Shown here: positions 17,275 through 25,947 of the stretch, piece after piece | Position numbering within the stretch: the first letter of the stretch is position 1 | How the letters are laid out: the number at the start of each line of letters is the position of its first letter | NCBI GenBank assembly: GCA_003510345.1 | Contig: DOMW01000201.1 | Span: forward strand, 1-33,121 | DNA from: Clostridiales bacterium | GTDB taxonomy: Bacteria; Bacillota; Clostridia; Christensenellales; Christensenellaceae | Length of the DNA: 33,121 nt | Reading direction: 5' to 3' | Made by a program: the position numbers and the translations under genes | Notes under the pieces: generated by a model | What the model saw: only the letters and a program-made list of their open reading frames with translations | What the model was told of the DNA's origin: nothing | Databases searched by the model: none

Positions 17275-18351
17275 ATGAAAAAAACCGTTTCCGTACTAAT
17301 CGCCGTACTGCTGTTGGCTTTCCCGCTGTTTTCCTGCGCCGCAAACGGCGGGGCCGCCGGGCCCATCACCGTGAATTTTTTGAACTGGGGGGAATATATC
17401 GACCCCACTGTAATAACCGCGTTTGAAGCGGAAAACTCGGGCATTAAAATCAACATGACGACAGTCGATTCCAACGAGGCGATGTATGTGACCGCGTCCA
17501 CCGAAGGCTCGCAGATCGACATCGTGCTGCCCTCTGAATATATGATTCAGCGCATGATGCAGGAAGACATGCTGGCGGAATTTGACAGCGCACGCATGGA
17601 AAACTACCAATATGTGAAGGAATTTGCCGCCGCAAACTGCGGCTATGACCCGGAATGCACCTATTCCATGCCCTATTCATGGGGCACATTCGGCATTTTG
17701 TACAATCCCGAAATCATCAAGAAAGAAGTTACGAGCTGGGATGTGCTGTTTGACGAAGCGTACAGCGGCCGCATCCTAATGTATAACAGCCTGCGCGACA
17801 GCCTGGGCGTCGCCCTGCTAAAGCTCGGATACAGCTTAAACGCGAAGGACCCCGCGGAAATCAGCGCGGCGGGCGACCTGCTGGTAGAGCAGAAACCGCT
17901 TGTGATGGCTTACGGCACGGACGACCTTCGCATGACGATGGCGAACAGTGACGCATCTATCGAGAACAGCGCGGCGGCGGCGGTGATGTATGCGGGCGAC
18001 GCGGCGTATACCATGGCGGATAACGCTGCGCTGAAATATGTGATCCCTGGCGAAGGCGCAAATATTTTTGTGGACGCGCTGTGTATACTGAAAACGTCCG
18101 ACGTAAAGGCAGAGGCGCAAAAGTTCATCGACTTCATGCTGCGCCCGGACATCGCAGCGCTAAACGCTGAGTTCACGGGCTATTCCACGCCGGAAAACGC
18201 GGCTCTTGAGCATGTCGACCCGGCGATGTTGGAAAACAACGCGTTTAACCCGGACGAGGCGGATCTTGCGAACTGCACTTACTACGAGCACTTGAGCCAG
18301 GATGTGCTCAAGCTTTATGAAGAGGCGTGGATGCGGGTTACGGCGGCGTGA
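17275..18351 (+). CDS. potD: Polyamine-binding lipoprotein PotD
   Basis: This is the extracellular substrate-binding protein of the Pot importer, 358 residues. A lipoprotein signal peptide (hydrophobic about 6-19, lipobox LFSC) anchors it to the membrane face. The start of the mature protein, VNFLNWGEYIDPTVITAFE, is a hallmark of PotD/PotF proteins, and YSWGTFGILYNPEII is another. AGGAGG lies ahead of ATG 17275. The substrate could be spermidine or putrescine; sequence alone does not decide. Confidence 0.94.
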   Translation: MKKTVSVLIAVLLLAFPLFSCAANGGAAGPITVNFLNWGEYIDPTVITAFEAENSGIKINMTTVDSNEAMYVTASTEGSQIDIVLPSEYMIQRMMQEDMLAEFDSARMENYQYVKEFAAANCGYDPECTYSMPYSWGTFGILYNPEIIKKEVTSWDVLFDEAYSGRILMYNSLRDSLGVALLKLGYSLNAKDPAEISAAGDLLVEQKPLVMAYGTDDLRMTMANSDASIENSAAAAVMYAGDAAYTMADNAALKYVIPGEGANIFVDALCILKTSDVKAEAQKFIDFMLRPDIAALNAEFTGYSTPENAALEHVDPAMLENNAFNPDEADLANCTYYEHLSQDVLKLYEEAWMRVTAA

Positions 18352-18365
18352 GGTTTGCGCCTCAC
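18348..18365. terminator. Hairpin spanning both stop codons, potD / glycosyltransferase
   Basis: GTGAGG (18348-18353) pairs with CCTCAC (18360-18365) around TTTGCG, and longer pairing with GGCG/CGCC is possible with a bulge. It overlaps the stops of the two convergent genes. No T tract is present, so its terminator role is uncertain. Confidence 0.4.
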
Positions 18366-19264
18366 ACGCCATACCGCTTCTTCAATAGCGCGAGCCCGGC
18401 GGAAACAGCCGGGTTGCCCGCCATGCGCCAAAGCGCCTGTTTCTTTTTGCCCGCTTCGCACACCGCCGTATAAAATTCTTGCCGGTAGTCTCCATCCAGC
18501 ATCACAGGGTTTTGCACGTCGCCCCGTTTTACCATGGCGTAGACGTCCAGCCACACCATACGGTTTTCCCGCAGCCCTTCCTTTTGCAGCCGTGTGAAGC
18601 TGTTCTCGCCGTGCAGCCGGTAAAGGTAGGCCGTTTCGCCTATGAACGCCGGTTCGGCGCGGAGGCAGGCCCGCAGGAAAAAATCATAATCGTGCACATA
18701 TTTATAATTGCGGAATCCACCAAGCTCGGTGTACAGTGTTTTCTCAAACAATAGGTTGCCCGTTGAAACAGCTACGTTTTCCGCCACGGCGGAAAGGGCC
18801 GTAAAGCGCTTACCCGCGATATGGCGCTGTATGCTTTCAAACGCCCGCGCTTGCGCCGTGTCAAGCCGGGCGCCGTCTTCCCCAATGCAACGGACGGCGG
18901 AAAAGGCAAACCGCGCGTTCTCCATTTTTCCGGTCATCAGCGAGAACCTGTCGCGTTCATACAAGTCGTCAGCGTTCAGTATCGCCACAAGCCGCCCCGA
19001 AGCGCGCGCTATGCCTTCATTGATCGCCGCATGCGCGCCGCTGTTTTCACTGTGGAAGATGGTTTTCACGCCGCCCGAAAAGCGACACTCATATTGCTTT
19101 GCCAGTCGTTTTATTTCTTCCGCGCTGCCGTCTTTTGAAGCGTCGTCCACAATAACAAGTTCCAGGTTTTCATACGTTTGAGCCGCAACAGATGAAACCG
19201 CCTGCGGCAAATAGCGCTTGTAGTTGTAGGAGGGGATCACCACCGAGATTACACAATCTACCAT
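18362..19264 (-). CDS. Family 2 glycosyltransferase
   Basis: This is a cytoplasmic GT-A glycosyltransferase of 300 residues, likely adding a sugar to a cell-surface glycan. The N-terminal domain has ISVVIPSYNYKRYLPQAVSS, VIVDDASKDGS and the metal-binding region AILNADDLYERDR. A second conserved segment is YKYVHDYDFFLRACL. It is the last gene of the rml operon and starts one base after rmlD stops. The sugar donor is not determined; dTDP-rhamnose is an option from context only. Confidence 0.85.
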   Translation of the reverse strand: MVDCVISVVIPSYNYKRYLPQAVSSVAAQTYENLELVIVDDASKDGSAEEIKRLAKQYECRFSGGVKTIFHSENSGAHAAINEGIARASGRLVAILNADDLYERDRFSLMTGKMENARFAFSAVRCIGEDGARLDTAQARAFESIQRHIAGKRFTALSAVAENVAVSTGNLLFEKTLYTELGGFRNYKYVHDYDFFLRACLRAEPAFIGETAYLYRLHGENSFTRLQKEGLRENRMVWLDVYAMVKRGDVQNPVMLDGDYRQEFYTAVCEAGKKKQALWRMAGNPAVSAGLALLKKRYGV

Positions 19265-19265
19265 G

Positions 19266-20108
19266 TTAAAGCTCTTTCAAATACCGCGCGAGTGCGTCGC
19301 TGTAATGCGGCAGTGGCGCAAACCCCGCCTGCGTGAGCGAAGAAAGCGAAAGGCGCGAGTTTTTGGGGCGCACGGCGGGCGTTTTGTATTCCGCCGTCGT
19401 CACAGGGTGCACAGCCACAGCAAGCCCCGCCGCTTCAAAAATCTCGCGGGCGAAACCATGCCATGTCGTGCAGCCGGAATTGGGCGTGTGGTATACGCCG
19501 TATTTTTTGCTTTGCAATATTTCACATGCGATGTCCGCTACGTCGCGGGTATAGGTGGGTGCGCCAAATTGATCGCATACTACGCGCACTTCGCCGTTTT
19601 CCTTGCCAAGGCGCAGCATCGTTTTCACAAAATTGTGCCCGTTTTTTCCAAACACCCAACTAATGCGCAGTATATAATACGCGTCCAGCGCTTCCTGCAC
19701 AGCAAGCTCACCTTGATACTTTGTTTTGCCATATTGGTTTTGCGGGTCTTTTTTGTCGCCTACTTCCCACGGTTCTTCCCGGGAAAACCCATCGAATACA
19801 TAATCGGTGGAAAAATACAGCATCTCGGCGCTCACTTCGCGGCAGGCCCGCGCGATGTGCCTTGTGCCGTCCACATTCACCGCCGCGCACAGCCCGGGTT
19901 CTCGCTCGGCTTTATCCACGGCGGTGTACGCCGCGCAATGGATCACATGCGTGGGCGCGTATGCCCGGATGGCGGCAAGCACAGCCTGCTTGTCCGTAAG
20001 GTCAAAATCCTCTATATCCACGCCTTTGTTCTCTATGTTAAGCGCGGCAAGCTTTTCCGCGATATCATGGCCGAGCTGGCCGGCCACACCCGTCACAAGA
20101 ACTCTCAT
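19266..20108 (-). CDS. rmlD: dTDP-4-dehydrorhamnose reductase RmlD
   Basis: This enzyme makes the last step of dTDP-L-rhamnose synthesis, NAD(P)H reduction of dTDP-4-keto-L-rhamnose. The 280-residue protein has the Rossmann motif VTGVAGQLGHD at the N-terminus, the catalytic YxxxK as YGKTKYQGE and STDYVFDG just before it, all typical of RmlD. I chose ATG 20108, overlapping the rmlB stop as ATGA; an open frame further upstream lies inside rmlB and is rejected. Confidence 0.95.
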   Translation of the reverse strand: MRVLVTGVAGQLGHDIAEKLAALNIENKGVDIEDFDLTDKQAVLAAIRAYAPTHVIHCAAYTAVDKAEREPGLCAAVNVDGTRHIARACREVSAEMLYFSTDYVFDGFSREEPWEVGDKKDPQNQYGKTKYQGELAVQEALDAYYILRISWVFGKNGHNFVKTMLRLGKENGEVRVVCDQFGAPTYTRDVADIACEILQSKKYGVYHTPNSGCTTWHGFAREIFEAAGLAVAVHPVTTAEYKTPAVRPKNSRLSLSSLTQAGFAPLPHYSDALARYLKEL

Positions 20109-21124
20109 CGCCCACCATACATTTTCTCGTAGTAGTCTTTGTATTCGCCGCTGATGATGTTTTTCCACCACGCTTCGTTCGCGAGATACCACGCCACAGT
20201 GCGGCGGATGCCTTCGTCAAACGTAGTCTCCGGCCGCCACGAAAGCTCGTCCATCATTTTTTGGGGGTCGATGGCGTAGCGCATATCGTGCCCCGCCCGG
20301 TCCTTTACAAATGTGATCAGGCTCTCCGGCTTGCCGAGTTCCTTTAAGATAGTTTTCACAACTTGCAGGTTTGTACGCTCGTTGTGCCCGCCGATGTTGT
20401 ATACCTCACCCACGCGGCCATCCGCAAGGATCCTTTCTATGGCGGCGCAGTGGTCTTCCACATATAGCCAGTCGCGCACGTTTTCGCCCGTGCCGTAAAC
20501 GGGCAGGCTTTCATTCGCGAGCGCGCGGGAAATGATCAGCGGGATCAGTTTCTCGGGAAAATGATACGGCCCGTAGTTGTTGGAGCAGCGCGAAATGGTT
20601 ACGGGCAACCCGAACGTCCGGTGATACGCCTGCGCTAAAAGGTCGGCCCCCGCTTTGGACGCCGAATAGGGCGAGGAAGTGCAAATAGGCGTCTTTTCGG
20701 TGAAGAATAAGTCGGGCCGGTCTAACGGCAGATCGCCGTACACTTCGTCGGTGGAAACCTGGTGGAAGCGCTTTGCGCCGAACTCCCGGCAGGCGTCCAT
20801 CAGCACCTGCGTCCCCAGTATGTTGGTGGAGAGGAACAGCCCGGGGTTTTCTATGGAGCGGTCTACATGCGACTCCGCCGCGAAGTTGACCACCACATCG
20901 AAGTTCTCTTCCCTGAACAGCTTAAACACCGCGTCCCGGTCCGCTATATCCGCACGCACAAATTTAAAACGCGGCGTCCCCATCACGCCCGCGAGCGTCT
21001 CGAGGTTGCCCGCGTACGTCAGCTTATCCAGCGCCACGATATCGTAATCCGGGTGCTTTTTACGCATGTAGAATATAAAATTGCCGCCGATGAACCCGGC
21101 GCCGCCTGTTACCAGTAACTTCAT
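20105..21124 (-). CDS. rmlB: dTDP-glucose 4,6-dehydratase RmlB
   Basis: This is the second enzyme of dTDP-L-rhamnose synthesis, 339 residues of the extended short-chain dehydrogenase fold. It shows the NAD-binding motif VTGGAGFIGGNF, HQVSTDEVYGDL with the catalytic Thr-Asp-Glu, and YSASKAGAD with the Tyr and Lys. The C-terminal half includes RPETTFDEGIRRTVAWYL. I chose ATG 21124 because the first Rossmann strand starts there and GGAAAG precedes it; an ATG five codons upstream is possible. It follows rmlC by 24 bases. Confidence 0.95.
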   Translation of the reverse strand: MKLLVTGGAGFIGGNFIFYMRKKHPDYDIVALDKLTYAGNLETLAGVMGTPRFKFVRADIADRDAVFKLFREENFDVVVNFAAESHVDRSIENPGLFLSTNILGTQVLMDACREFGAKRFHQVSTDEVYGDLPLDRPDLFFTEKTPICTSSPYSASKAGADLLAQAYHRTFGLPVTISRCSNNYGPYHFPEKLIPLIISRALANESLPVYGTGENVRDWLYVEDHCAAIERILADGRVGEVYNIGGHNERTNLQVVKTILKELGKPESLITFVKDRAGHDMRYAIDPQKMMDELSWRPETTFDEGIRRTVAWYLANEAWWKNIISGEYKDYYEKMYGGR

Positions 21125-21148
21125 GCTTCGTCTTTCCATTTCTATATG

Positions 21149-21694
21149 TTAAAAATTGATATCCGAATCTTTAAGAAGCGGCGCGTTCCTGTCTTTATCG
21201 GAAAGCACCGGGTCTTCAATACCCCAGTCAACGCCTATATCCGGGTCGTTGTAGCGAATTGACCTGTCGTGCGCGGGCGAGTAGATGGTATCCACTTTGT
21301 ACTGGATCTCCACATCGTCCGTAAGCGTCACAAACCCGTGCGCAAACCCCACCGGAATAAAGAACATCGCTTTATTTTCCGCGGAAAGCTCCACGCTTAC
21401 CCATTCACGGTAGGTGGGCGAACCCGGCCGAAGGTCTGCCGCCACATCGCGTATCGCGCCGCGCGTGCAGCGTATGAGCTTGCACTGCCCCATCGGGGCA
21501 AGCTGGAAATGCAGGCCGCGCAGCACGCCTTTTTTAGCGGAATAGGAATGGTTGTCCTGCACAAAATCACAGTCGATGCCGAGTTCCTTAAACTTTGGTT
21601 TGCTGTACGACTCCATGAACCAGCCCCGGCTATCGCCATGCACATCCGGCTTTACGATCATCAAGCCGTCAATATCTGTTGTGTATCCATCCAT
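21149..21694 (-). CDS. rmlC: dTDP-4-dehydrorhamnose 3,5-epimerase RmlC
   Basis: This cupin-fold epimerase converts dTDP-4-keto-6-deoxyglucose to the rhamnose form; 181 residues, the normal length. Visible landmarks are DSRGWFMESYSKPKF, FVQDNHSYSAKKGVLRGLHFQ with the catalytic His, and FIPVGFAHGFVTL. I chose ATG 21694, which shares one base with the rmlA stop (TAATG); the frame is open for 73 further codons upstream, but that part lies inside rmlA. Confidence 0.95.
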   Translation of the reverse strand: MDGYTTDIDGLMIVKPDVHGDSRGWFMESYSKPKFKELGIDCDFVQDNHSYSAKKGVLRGLHFQLAPMGQCKLIRCTRGAIRDVAADLRPGSPTYREWVSVELSAENKAMFFIPVGFAHGFVTLTDDVEIQYKVDTIYSPAHDRSIRYNDPDIGVDWGIEDPVLSDKDRNAPLLKDSDINF

Positions 21695-22578
21695 TAAATA
21701 AGCGCCCTTCCTTCCGCTAAATCTTTCAAGTACGCGCCATACGGGGATTTCCCGTATGCGGCGGCGCTTTCTTTCAATTGCGCCATGTCGATCCACCCCA
21801 TGCGGAACGCCGCTTCCTCGGGCGCCGACACCACAATGCCCTGCCGCCGGTGCAGCGTCTGCACAAAATCCGCCGCGTCGAGCAGCGAATCGAACGTTCC
21901 CGTATCGAGCCACGAAAAACCGCGCCCCATCACTTGTACGTCAAGTTCGCCGCGCTCAAGGTAGATGCGGTTCAGGTCAGTGATCTCAAGTTCGCCGCGC
22001 GCGCTGGGTTTTAGCTGTTTGGCATATTCCACTACGCGGCTGTCGTAAAAATACAGGCCGGTGATCGCGCAATCGGACTTTGGTTCTTGCGGTTTTTCTT
22101 CCACCGAAAGCGCCTTGCCGTCTTCGGAAAACGCCACAATGCCAAACCGCCGCGGGTCGGCCACGCGGTAACCGAACACGGTGGCCCTCCCTTTTTTCTG
22201 GTTTTCCGCCGCGCGCTTCATCAGGGCGGCAAGCTCGCTGCCGTAAAAAATATTGTCGCCCAGTATCATCGCGCAAGGCTCGCCGCCAATGAATTCTTCC
22301 CCCAATATAAACGCCTGCGCCAGCCCATCCGGCGAGGGCTGTACTTTGTAGGAAAACGAGACGCCAAACCGCGACCCGCTGCCCAGCAGTTGTTCAAACC
22401 GAGGCAGGTCTTGCCCAGTCGAGATAATCAATATGTCGCGGATACCGGCCTCCATCAGCGTGCACAGCGGGTAATAGATCATGGGCTTGTCGTAGACGGG
22501 CAAAAGCTGCTTGCTTGTCATGATCGTAAGCGGGTAGAGCCGCGTTCCCGATCCCCCCGCGAGTATAATCCCTTTCAT
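21694..22578 (-). CDS. rmlA: Glucose-1-phosphate thymidylyltransferase RmlA
   Basis: This is the first committed enzyme of dTDP-L-rhamnose synthesis, joining glucose-1-phosphate and dTTP. The 294-residue protein begins KGIILAGGSGTRLYPLT, the nucleotide-binding signature, followed by SKQLLPVYDKPMIYYP. It also has AMILGDNIFYG with the metal-binding Asp, and WLDTGTFDSLLDA. ATG 22578 follows GGGGGTGC and overlaps the stop of the preceding glycosyltransferase as ATGA. Confidence 0.96.
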   Translation of the reverse strand: MKGIILAGGSGTRLYPLTIMTSKQLLPVYDKPMIYYPLCTLMEAGIRDILIISTGQDLPRFEQLLGSGSRFGVSFSYKVQPSPDGLAQAFILGEEFIGGEPCAMILGDNIFYGSELAALMKRAAENQKKGRATVFGYRVADPRRFGIVAFSEDGKALSVEEKPQEPKSDCAITGLYFYDSRVVEYAKQLKPSARGELEITDLNRIYLERGELDVQVMGRGFSWLDTGTFDSLLDAADFVQTLHRRQGIVVSAPEEAAFRMGWIDMAQLKESAAAYGKSPYGAYLKDLAEGRALI

Positions 22579-23387
22579 TTGCGCACCCCCAATTTCCGGT
22601 CCTGCCCATCTGCCGCGCACATTTTTTCATCTTTGCGCCATTTCATGAAATACTTGCACATCGAAGCGATATGGATAGACAGAAACTTGAATTTTTTGGC
22701 GCTTGCACGCATGTAGTCGTGGTAGACGACCACTTCGGGTACGCGCACCACGCGGGCGCGTTTTCTGATAGTGCGGGATAGATCCGCGTCTTCAAAGTAC
22801 AGGAAATACCGCTCGTCGAACCCCCCTGTTTCCCTTAAAAGCTCCGTGCGCGCAAACATAAAACAACCGGACGCAAATTCGATATCCGTCACGCCCGAAA
22901 GGTCTTCATCCTGCATACAATAATGGCGGCGGTGTTTTTCCATGCTTTTTATGGGCAGCCGCCGCGCAATCAGGTATTTCAGTTTAGGGTCGCGCTTGGG
23001 CAGGTTTTGCGGCTTGCCATCGAGGTAATGGACGGCGGGGATGCAAAGCCCCACGTCCTTGTTTTGCTGCATAAACCGATGAAGCGCGGTGAGTGCGTCT
23101 GAGCGGAGGATAATATCCGGGTTTACCACGGCATGGTATTCCGAATCGATTCGCTTGATCACAAGGTTGTTCGCGGTGCCATACCCGAGGTTGCGGTCGG
23201 AAAACACGATGCTGATGGAAGAAAACTCGTTGGCGATGCGCTCGGCGCTGCCATCGGAAGAGGCGTTGTCGATCACATAGACTTTAGCCTTCACCCCGCG
23301 CGTCTGCTCCATGATAGAGCGGACAGCCTCCCGCGTTCTGAGGTAATCATTGAAATTCACAATGCCTACCGTCACATCATATTTCAA
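22575..23387 (-). CDS. Family 2 glycosyltransferase, rhamnosyltransferase-like
   Basis: This is a GT2 enzyme of 270 residues resembling WbbL-type rhamnosyltransferases. The N-terminus YDVTVGIVNFNDYLRT leads to VYVIDNASSDGS, then YHAVVNPDIIL and the acceptor-side motif ERYFLYFEDADLSRTI. As first gene of the rml operon it probably uses dTDP-rhamnose for a wall or surface polysaccharide. I chose TTG 23387, behind GGAGGGCGG and downstream of an extended -10 at 23423. The in-frame ATG at 23420 would fall before or at the transcription start, and the much longer open frame overlaps non-coding DNA. Confidence 0.85.
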   Translation of the reverse strand: MKYDVTVGIVNFNDYLRTREAVRSIMEQTRGVKAKVYVIDNASSDGSAERIANEFSSISIVFSDRNLGYGTANNLVIKRIDSEYHAVVNPDIILRSDALTALHRFMQQNKDVGLCIPAVHYLDGKPQNLPKRDPKLKYLIARRLPIKSMEKHRRHYCMQDEDLSGVTDIEFASGCFMFARTELLRETGGFDERYFLYFEDADLSRTIRKRARVVRVPEVVVYHDYMRASAKKFKFLSIHIASMCKYFMKWRKDEKMCAADGQDRKLGVRK

Positions 23388-23422
23388 AAAAAGCCGCCCT
23401 CCATTCCTGCGCTGATTCATAT

Positions 23423-23431
23423 AGTATACCA
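23423..23431 (-). promoter_or_regulatory. Extended -10 promoter of the GT-rml operon
   Basis: On the minus strand TGGTATACT is an extended -10 (TG-N-TATACT). Transcription would begin near 23416, about 30 bases before the TTG start at 23387. No clear -35 is seen. It supports the short form of the first glycosyltransferase. Confidence 0.6.
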
Positions 23432-23441
23432 GTAACATGCG

Positions 23442-23719
23442 CTGTTTTCCACTTTTTTTGTTGAAGTTGCGCAAATGGCGGCATAATATGTTACATGTGG
23501 CAGGTATCCGGTTTATTAATAGGATGGAAATAAAGCAGGTTCTAAGCAGTGGTTGTCTTGGTATGGGTAGCGTAATGACGCTAAAAAGCCCAGTGTTTTC
23601 AGAGAGGGGAGTGGCCATTTTGCATGAATTATTGTTTTCGCAACATAGGCGGCATAGGTGTTGGGTCGTCGGGCGGTACAGATTTCTTATGTTGATGTGT
23701 TCATCGGTTCCATACAACA
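23442..23719. other. Non-coding gap between rml operon and sortase
   Basis: This divergent intergenic stretch carries the promoters of the two flanking units at its edges. An open frame on the + strand here has no ribosome site and no recognisable domain. I see no other structure in the interior. Confidence 0.4.
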
Positions 23720-23748
23720 TTGCTTTTTATCATACAAGATACTATAAT
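23720..23748 (+). promoter_or_regulatory. Promoter of the sortase gene
   Basis: TATAAT (23743-23748) is a perfect -10, 17 bases after a weak -35, TTGCTT (23720-23725), and about 42 bases before the sortase start. Confidence 0.55.
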
Positions 23749-23789
23749 ACTGTAAAGCTCCTGAGTTTATTACTATGCGAGGTGCGCAA

Positions 23790-24596
23790 TTGCCGGATAA
23801 AACGGAACCAAAAAAGAAGAGACATGTGGTGACAAATATCATCATCATTGCGGCAATTGCCGTGCTGGTGTATTCCCTTTATAATATCATTTACATTGTA
23901 GGGTCGAACACGGAAAGTGCTAATATCTACAGCGGCCTGCGCAGTTATACCAGTGTTTTGAACACGGAGACGGGCGCGGCGCCTTCCGCAGAGGGCGGGC
24001 TTACCGCAAGCGGCGGGCTGGACCTCGTCGTTGATTTTGACGCGCTGAGAACGATGAACGAAGAAACCGCCGCGTGGATCGTTGTGCCCGGCACAGAGGT
24101 CGATTACCCCGTAGTGCACACGGATAACAACGACTATTATTTAAACCACGCCGCCGACGGGACGGAAAACAGGGCGGGCGCTATTTTTATAGACGCGCTG
24201 AACGCGCCGGATTTTTCCGACCAGAATACGATCGTATACGGCCACAACATGCAGTCGGGCGCGATGTTTGCAAGCCTGCATGCGTTTGAAGACACGGCGT
24301 TTTTCAATGAACATACGGATATCTATGTGTATACGCCGGACGGAAACAAGCGCACCTACCGCATCTTCTCCGCGTTCCAGACAAACGCCATAGGCGATAC
24401 CTACACGATCACGTTTGCCGACGAAGCCTCCTTTGATCAATATGTCGCGGACGCGCGCGCTAAATCGACCGCGCCGACGGATGTGGAGGTGAAGAGCACG
24501 GACAAGGTCATCACGCTTTCCACCTGTATCCGGGGGCTTTCCACCAAACGGTATGTAGTGCACGGCGTGCTTGTAGCAAATGAGCCGGTTCTATAG
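23790..24596 (+). CDS. srtB: Class B sortase
   Basis: This is a membrane-anchored transpeptidase that links surface proteins to the cell wall or to each other; 268 residues. A lysine-rich N-terminus and one helix (about 17-38, VTNIIIIAAIAVLVYSLYNI) form the anchor. The sortase domain has the catalytic His152 in VYGHNM, Cys246 in VITLSTC and Arg254 in TKRYVVHG; the spacing and TLSTC fit class B. I chose TTG 23790 behind GAGGTG; an ATG five codons earlier lacks a ribosome site. No LPxTG-type substrate gene is visible in the window. Confidence 0.88.
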   Translation: MPDKTEPKKKRHVVTNIIIIAAIAVLVYSLYNIIYIVGSNTESANIYSGLRSYTSVLNTETGAAPSAEGGLTASGGLDLVVDFDALRTMNEETAAWIVVPGTEVDYPVVHTDNNDYYLNHAADGTENRAGAIFIDALNAPDFSDQNTIVYGHNMQSGAMFASLHAFEDTAFFNEHTDIYVYTPDGNKRTYRIFSAFQTNAIGDTYTITFADEASFDQYVADARAKSTAPTDVEVKSTDKVITLSTCIRGLSTKRYVVHGVLVANEPVL

Positions 24597-24625
24597 AGCT
24601 ATATTCTGACTGCCAAAATCTGCGG

Positions 24626-24654
24626 TTGACTTACCGAAACATCTATTATATAAT
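24626..24654 (+). promoter_or_regulatory. Promoter of initiator tRNA gene
   Basis: TTGACT (24626-24631), a 17-base spacer and TATAAT (24649-24654) make a near-consensus sigma-A promoter 28 bases before the tRNA. Confidence 0.85.
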
Positions 24655-24682
24655 ATATTACGTTGCGCAACGCAATAGTTGC

Positions 24683-24759
<77 letters not shown>

Positions 24760-24769
24760 TAATAACACA

Positions 24770-24803
24770 GGGCTTTCGGAGGAATCTGGAAGCCTTTTGT
24801 TTT
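24770..24803 (+). terminator. Intrinsic terminator after tRNA-fMet
   Basis: GGGCTTTC pairs with GGAAGCCT (24788-24795, two wobble pairs) around a 10-base loop, followed by a T-rich tract TTTTGTTTT. It lies 10 bases after the tRNA. Confidence 0.75.
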
Positions 24804-24845
24804 ACTTAATACTATAAATGATAAGTTTTATCGATGTTAGCTAAC

Positions 24846-25388
24846 TCACACTGGTGTTGTCTTCTGCTTCAGTAAATTATAATCTGGCAGGCCGGGTAAA
24901 TATTTGTAATTTTCTAACAGCTTTTTTTCTAGCGTCATTATCATTTCCTTGGAAGCAAGACCGCTTTCTCTAATTTTGATGATAGATAGGTATTCCTCTA
25001 AAAATTTTCTTATTTCATCAGATGAGACATTACTGGAATCATAATTAAATACCAGTTTAGCCACTGTTTTTCTTCGACTATCATCATATCGTTCAAATTC
25101 AATTACAGGATTTAATGATTCTATTACTGAAATAAGGCTGATTGCAGGATTTGTTTTTACGGTGTTTCCGCATAACCAGTCTATCGATACATCTAAAGCA
25201 GCAGCTAGCTTCATTACAGCACGCACATTTGGAAGCTTTTCAGCCTTAGATGGAGATGGATTCTCAAAAGAGGATATTGTTGAAGCAGCCACATCCGCCA
25301 AAGCAGCCAATTCTTTTTGAGTCATGCTTGCATTACCTCTTGCTTCTTTTAAATTTTCTGCAAATATATGTTTTTTATAATCAGCCAT
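24846..25388 (-). CDS. XRE-family repressor of a degraded integrative element
   Basis: This is a helix-turn-helix regulator of 180 residues. The HTH_3 domain (about 10-70) contains MTQKELAALADVAASTISSFE. The rest is mostly helical, without a recognisable peptidase motif. It is AT-rich in contrast to the flanking genes. A good promoter with two operator-like sites lies upstream, facing a remnant excisionase-integrase unit. This is the arrangement of a phage or ICE repressor, so I infer it kept the element silent. ATG 25388 follows AGAGGGGAA. Confidence 0.8.
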   Translation of the reverse strand: MADYKKHIFAENLKEARGNASMTQKELAALADVAASTISSFENPSPSKAEKLPNVRAVMKLAAALDVSIDWLCGNTVKTNPAISLISVIESLNPVIEFERYDDSRRKTVAKLVFNYDSSNVSSDEIRKFLEEYLSIIKIRESGLASKEMIMTLEKKLLENYKYLPGLPDYNLLKQKTTPV

Positions 25389-25428
25389 AAATCAGTTCCC
25401 CTCTATCTGGAGTAATGTTATAAAATGA

Positions 25429-25457
25429 ATTATACAATACTATATCGTGTATGTAAA
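25429..25457 (-). promoter_or_regulatory. Promoter of the XRE repressor
   Basis: On the minus strand TTTACA (25452-25457), a 17-base spacer and TATAAT (25429-25434) form a strong promoter. An operator-like site at 25431-25451 covers its -10 and spacer. Confidence 0.75.
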
Positions 25458-25508
25458 GCATTATGGTGGATAATATCTAATAAAATATATACAATGCAAA
25501 ATAGTGTA
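25431..25508. promoter_or_regulatory. Two operator-like sites, lysogeny-type switch
   Basis: Sites 25431-25451 and 25488-25508 share TATACAAT at the left and GTGTA at the right with a similar middle (17 of 21 positions). Each is an imperfect TACA...TGTA dyad. One covers the repressor promoter; the other lies on the side of the excisionase remnant. Binding by the XRE protein is inferred. Confidence 0.5.
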
Positions 25509-25565
25509 CTTTGCTCTGCTTTTGACATATAATTCAACTATCACATCGAACGGAGGATTGATAAT

Positions 25566-25947
25566 GTGACAAAAGAGACTGCAACATTAAGCGTAAGCCA
25601 ACTAGCACAACACCTTAACATTGGTATGAATGCAGCGTATGGTCAGAGAAATGATCATCGAGGATGTAAGCAGGATTGGTGCAGAGATAAAAGAATTAAA
25701 AAATCAGCTTGAGATTGAACAGGCGAGGCGGTATACAATATCAGAAGAACAGATTGTGGAGGCCTTAACAAAATTAGCTGATGGGGATGTAAATGACTTA
25801 ATCTATCGCAAGTCGTTGATAAAGATGCTTGTAAATAGAATTTTCCTGTATGATGATAAATTTACGATTACTTTCAATTCGGGTGACGAAGAGGTTACAA
25901 TTACCGATGTTTTACTGGCCGAGATAAAAAAAGGCTGTAGGGGGTAA
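25566..25947 (+). pseudogene. Excisionase-serine integrase deletion fusion, remnant
   Basis: Two fragments of a mobile element are joined. From GTG 25566 (behind GGAGG) a frame reads TLSVSQLAQHLNIGMNAAY, the first helix-turn-helix of an excisionase-type protein, then loses sense and stops at 25712. From about 25630 another frame runs to 25947 and encodes the C-terminal tail of a large serine recombinase: a coiled region (IGAEIKELKNQLEIEQARR), then DLIYRKSLIKMLVNRIFLYD and TITFNSGDEEVTI. The catalytic and recombinase domains are absent. The simplest reading is an internal deletion that removed the end of xis and most of int. Neither product should recombine DNA. Confidence 0.75.

Noticed and set aside
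23437..23832. Plus-strand frame between the rml operon and the sortase
   Set aside because: No ribosome site, no domain, and it overlaps the sortase start and its promoter.
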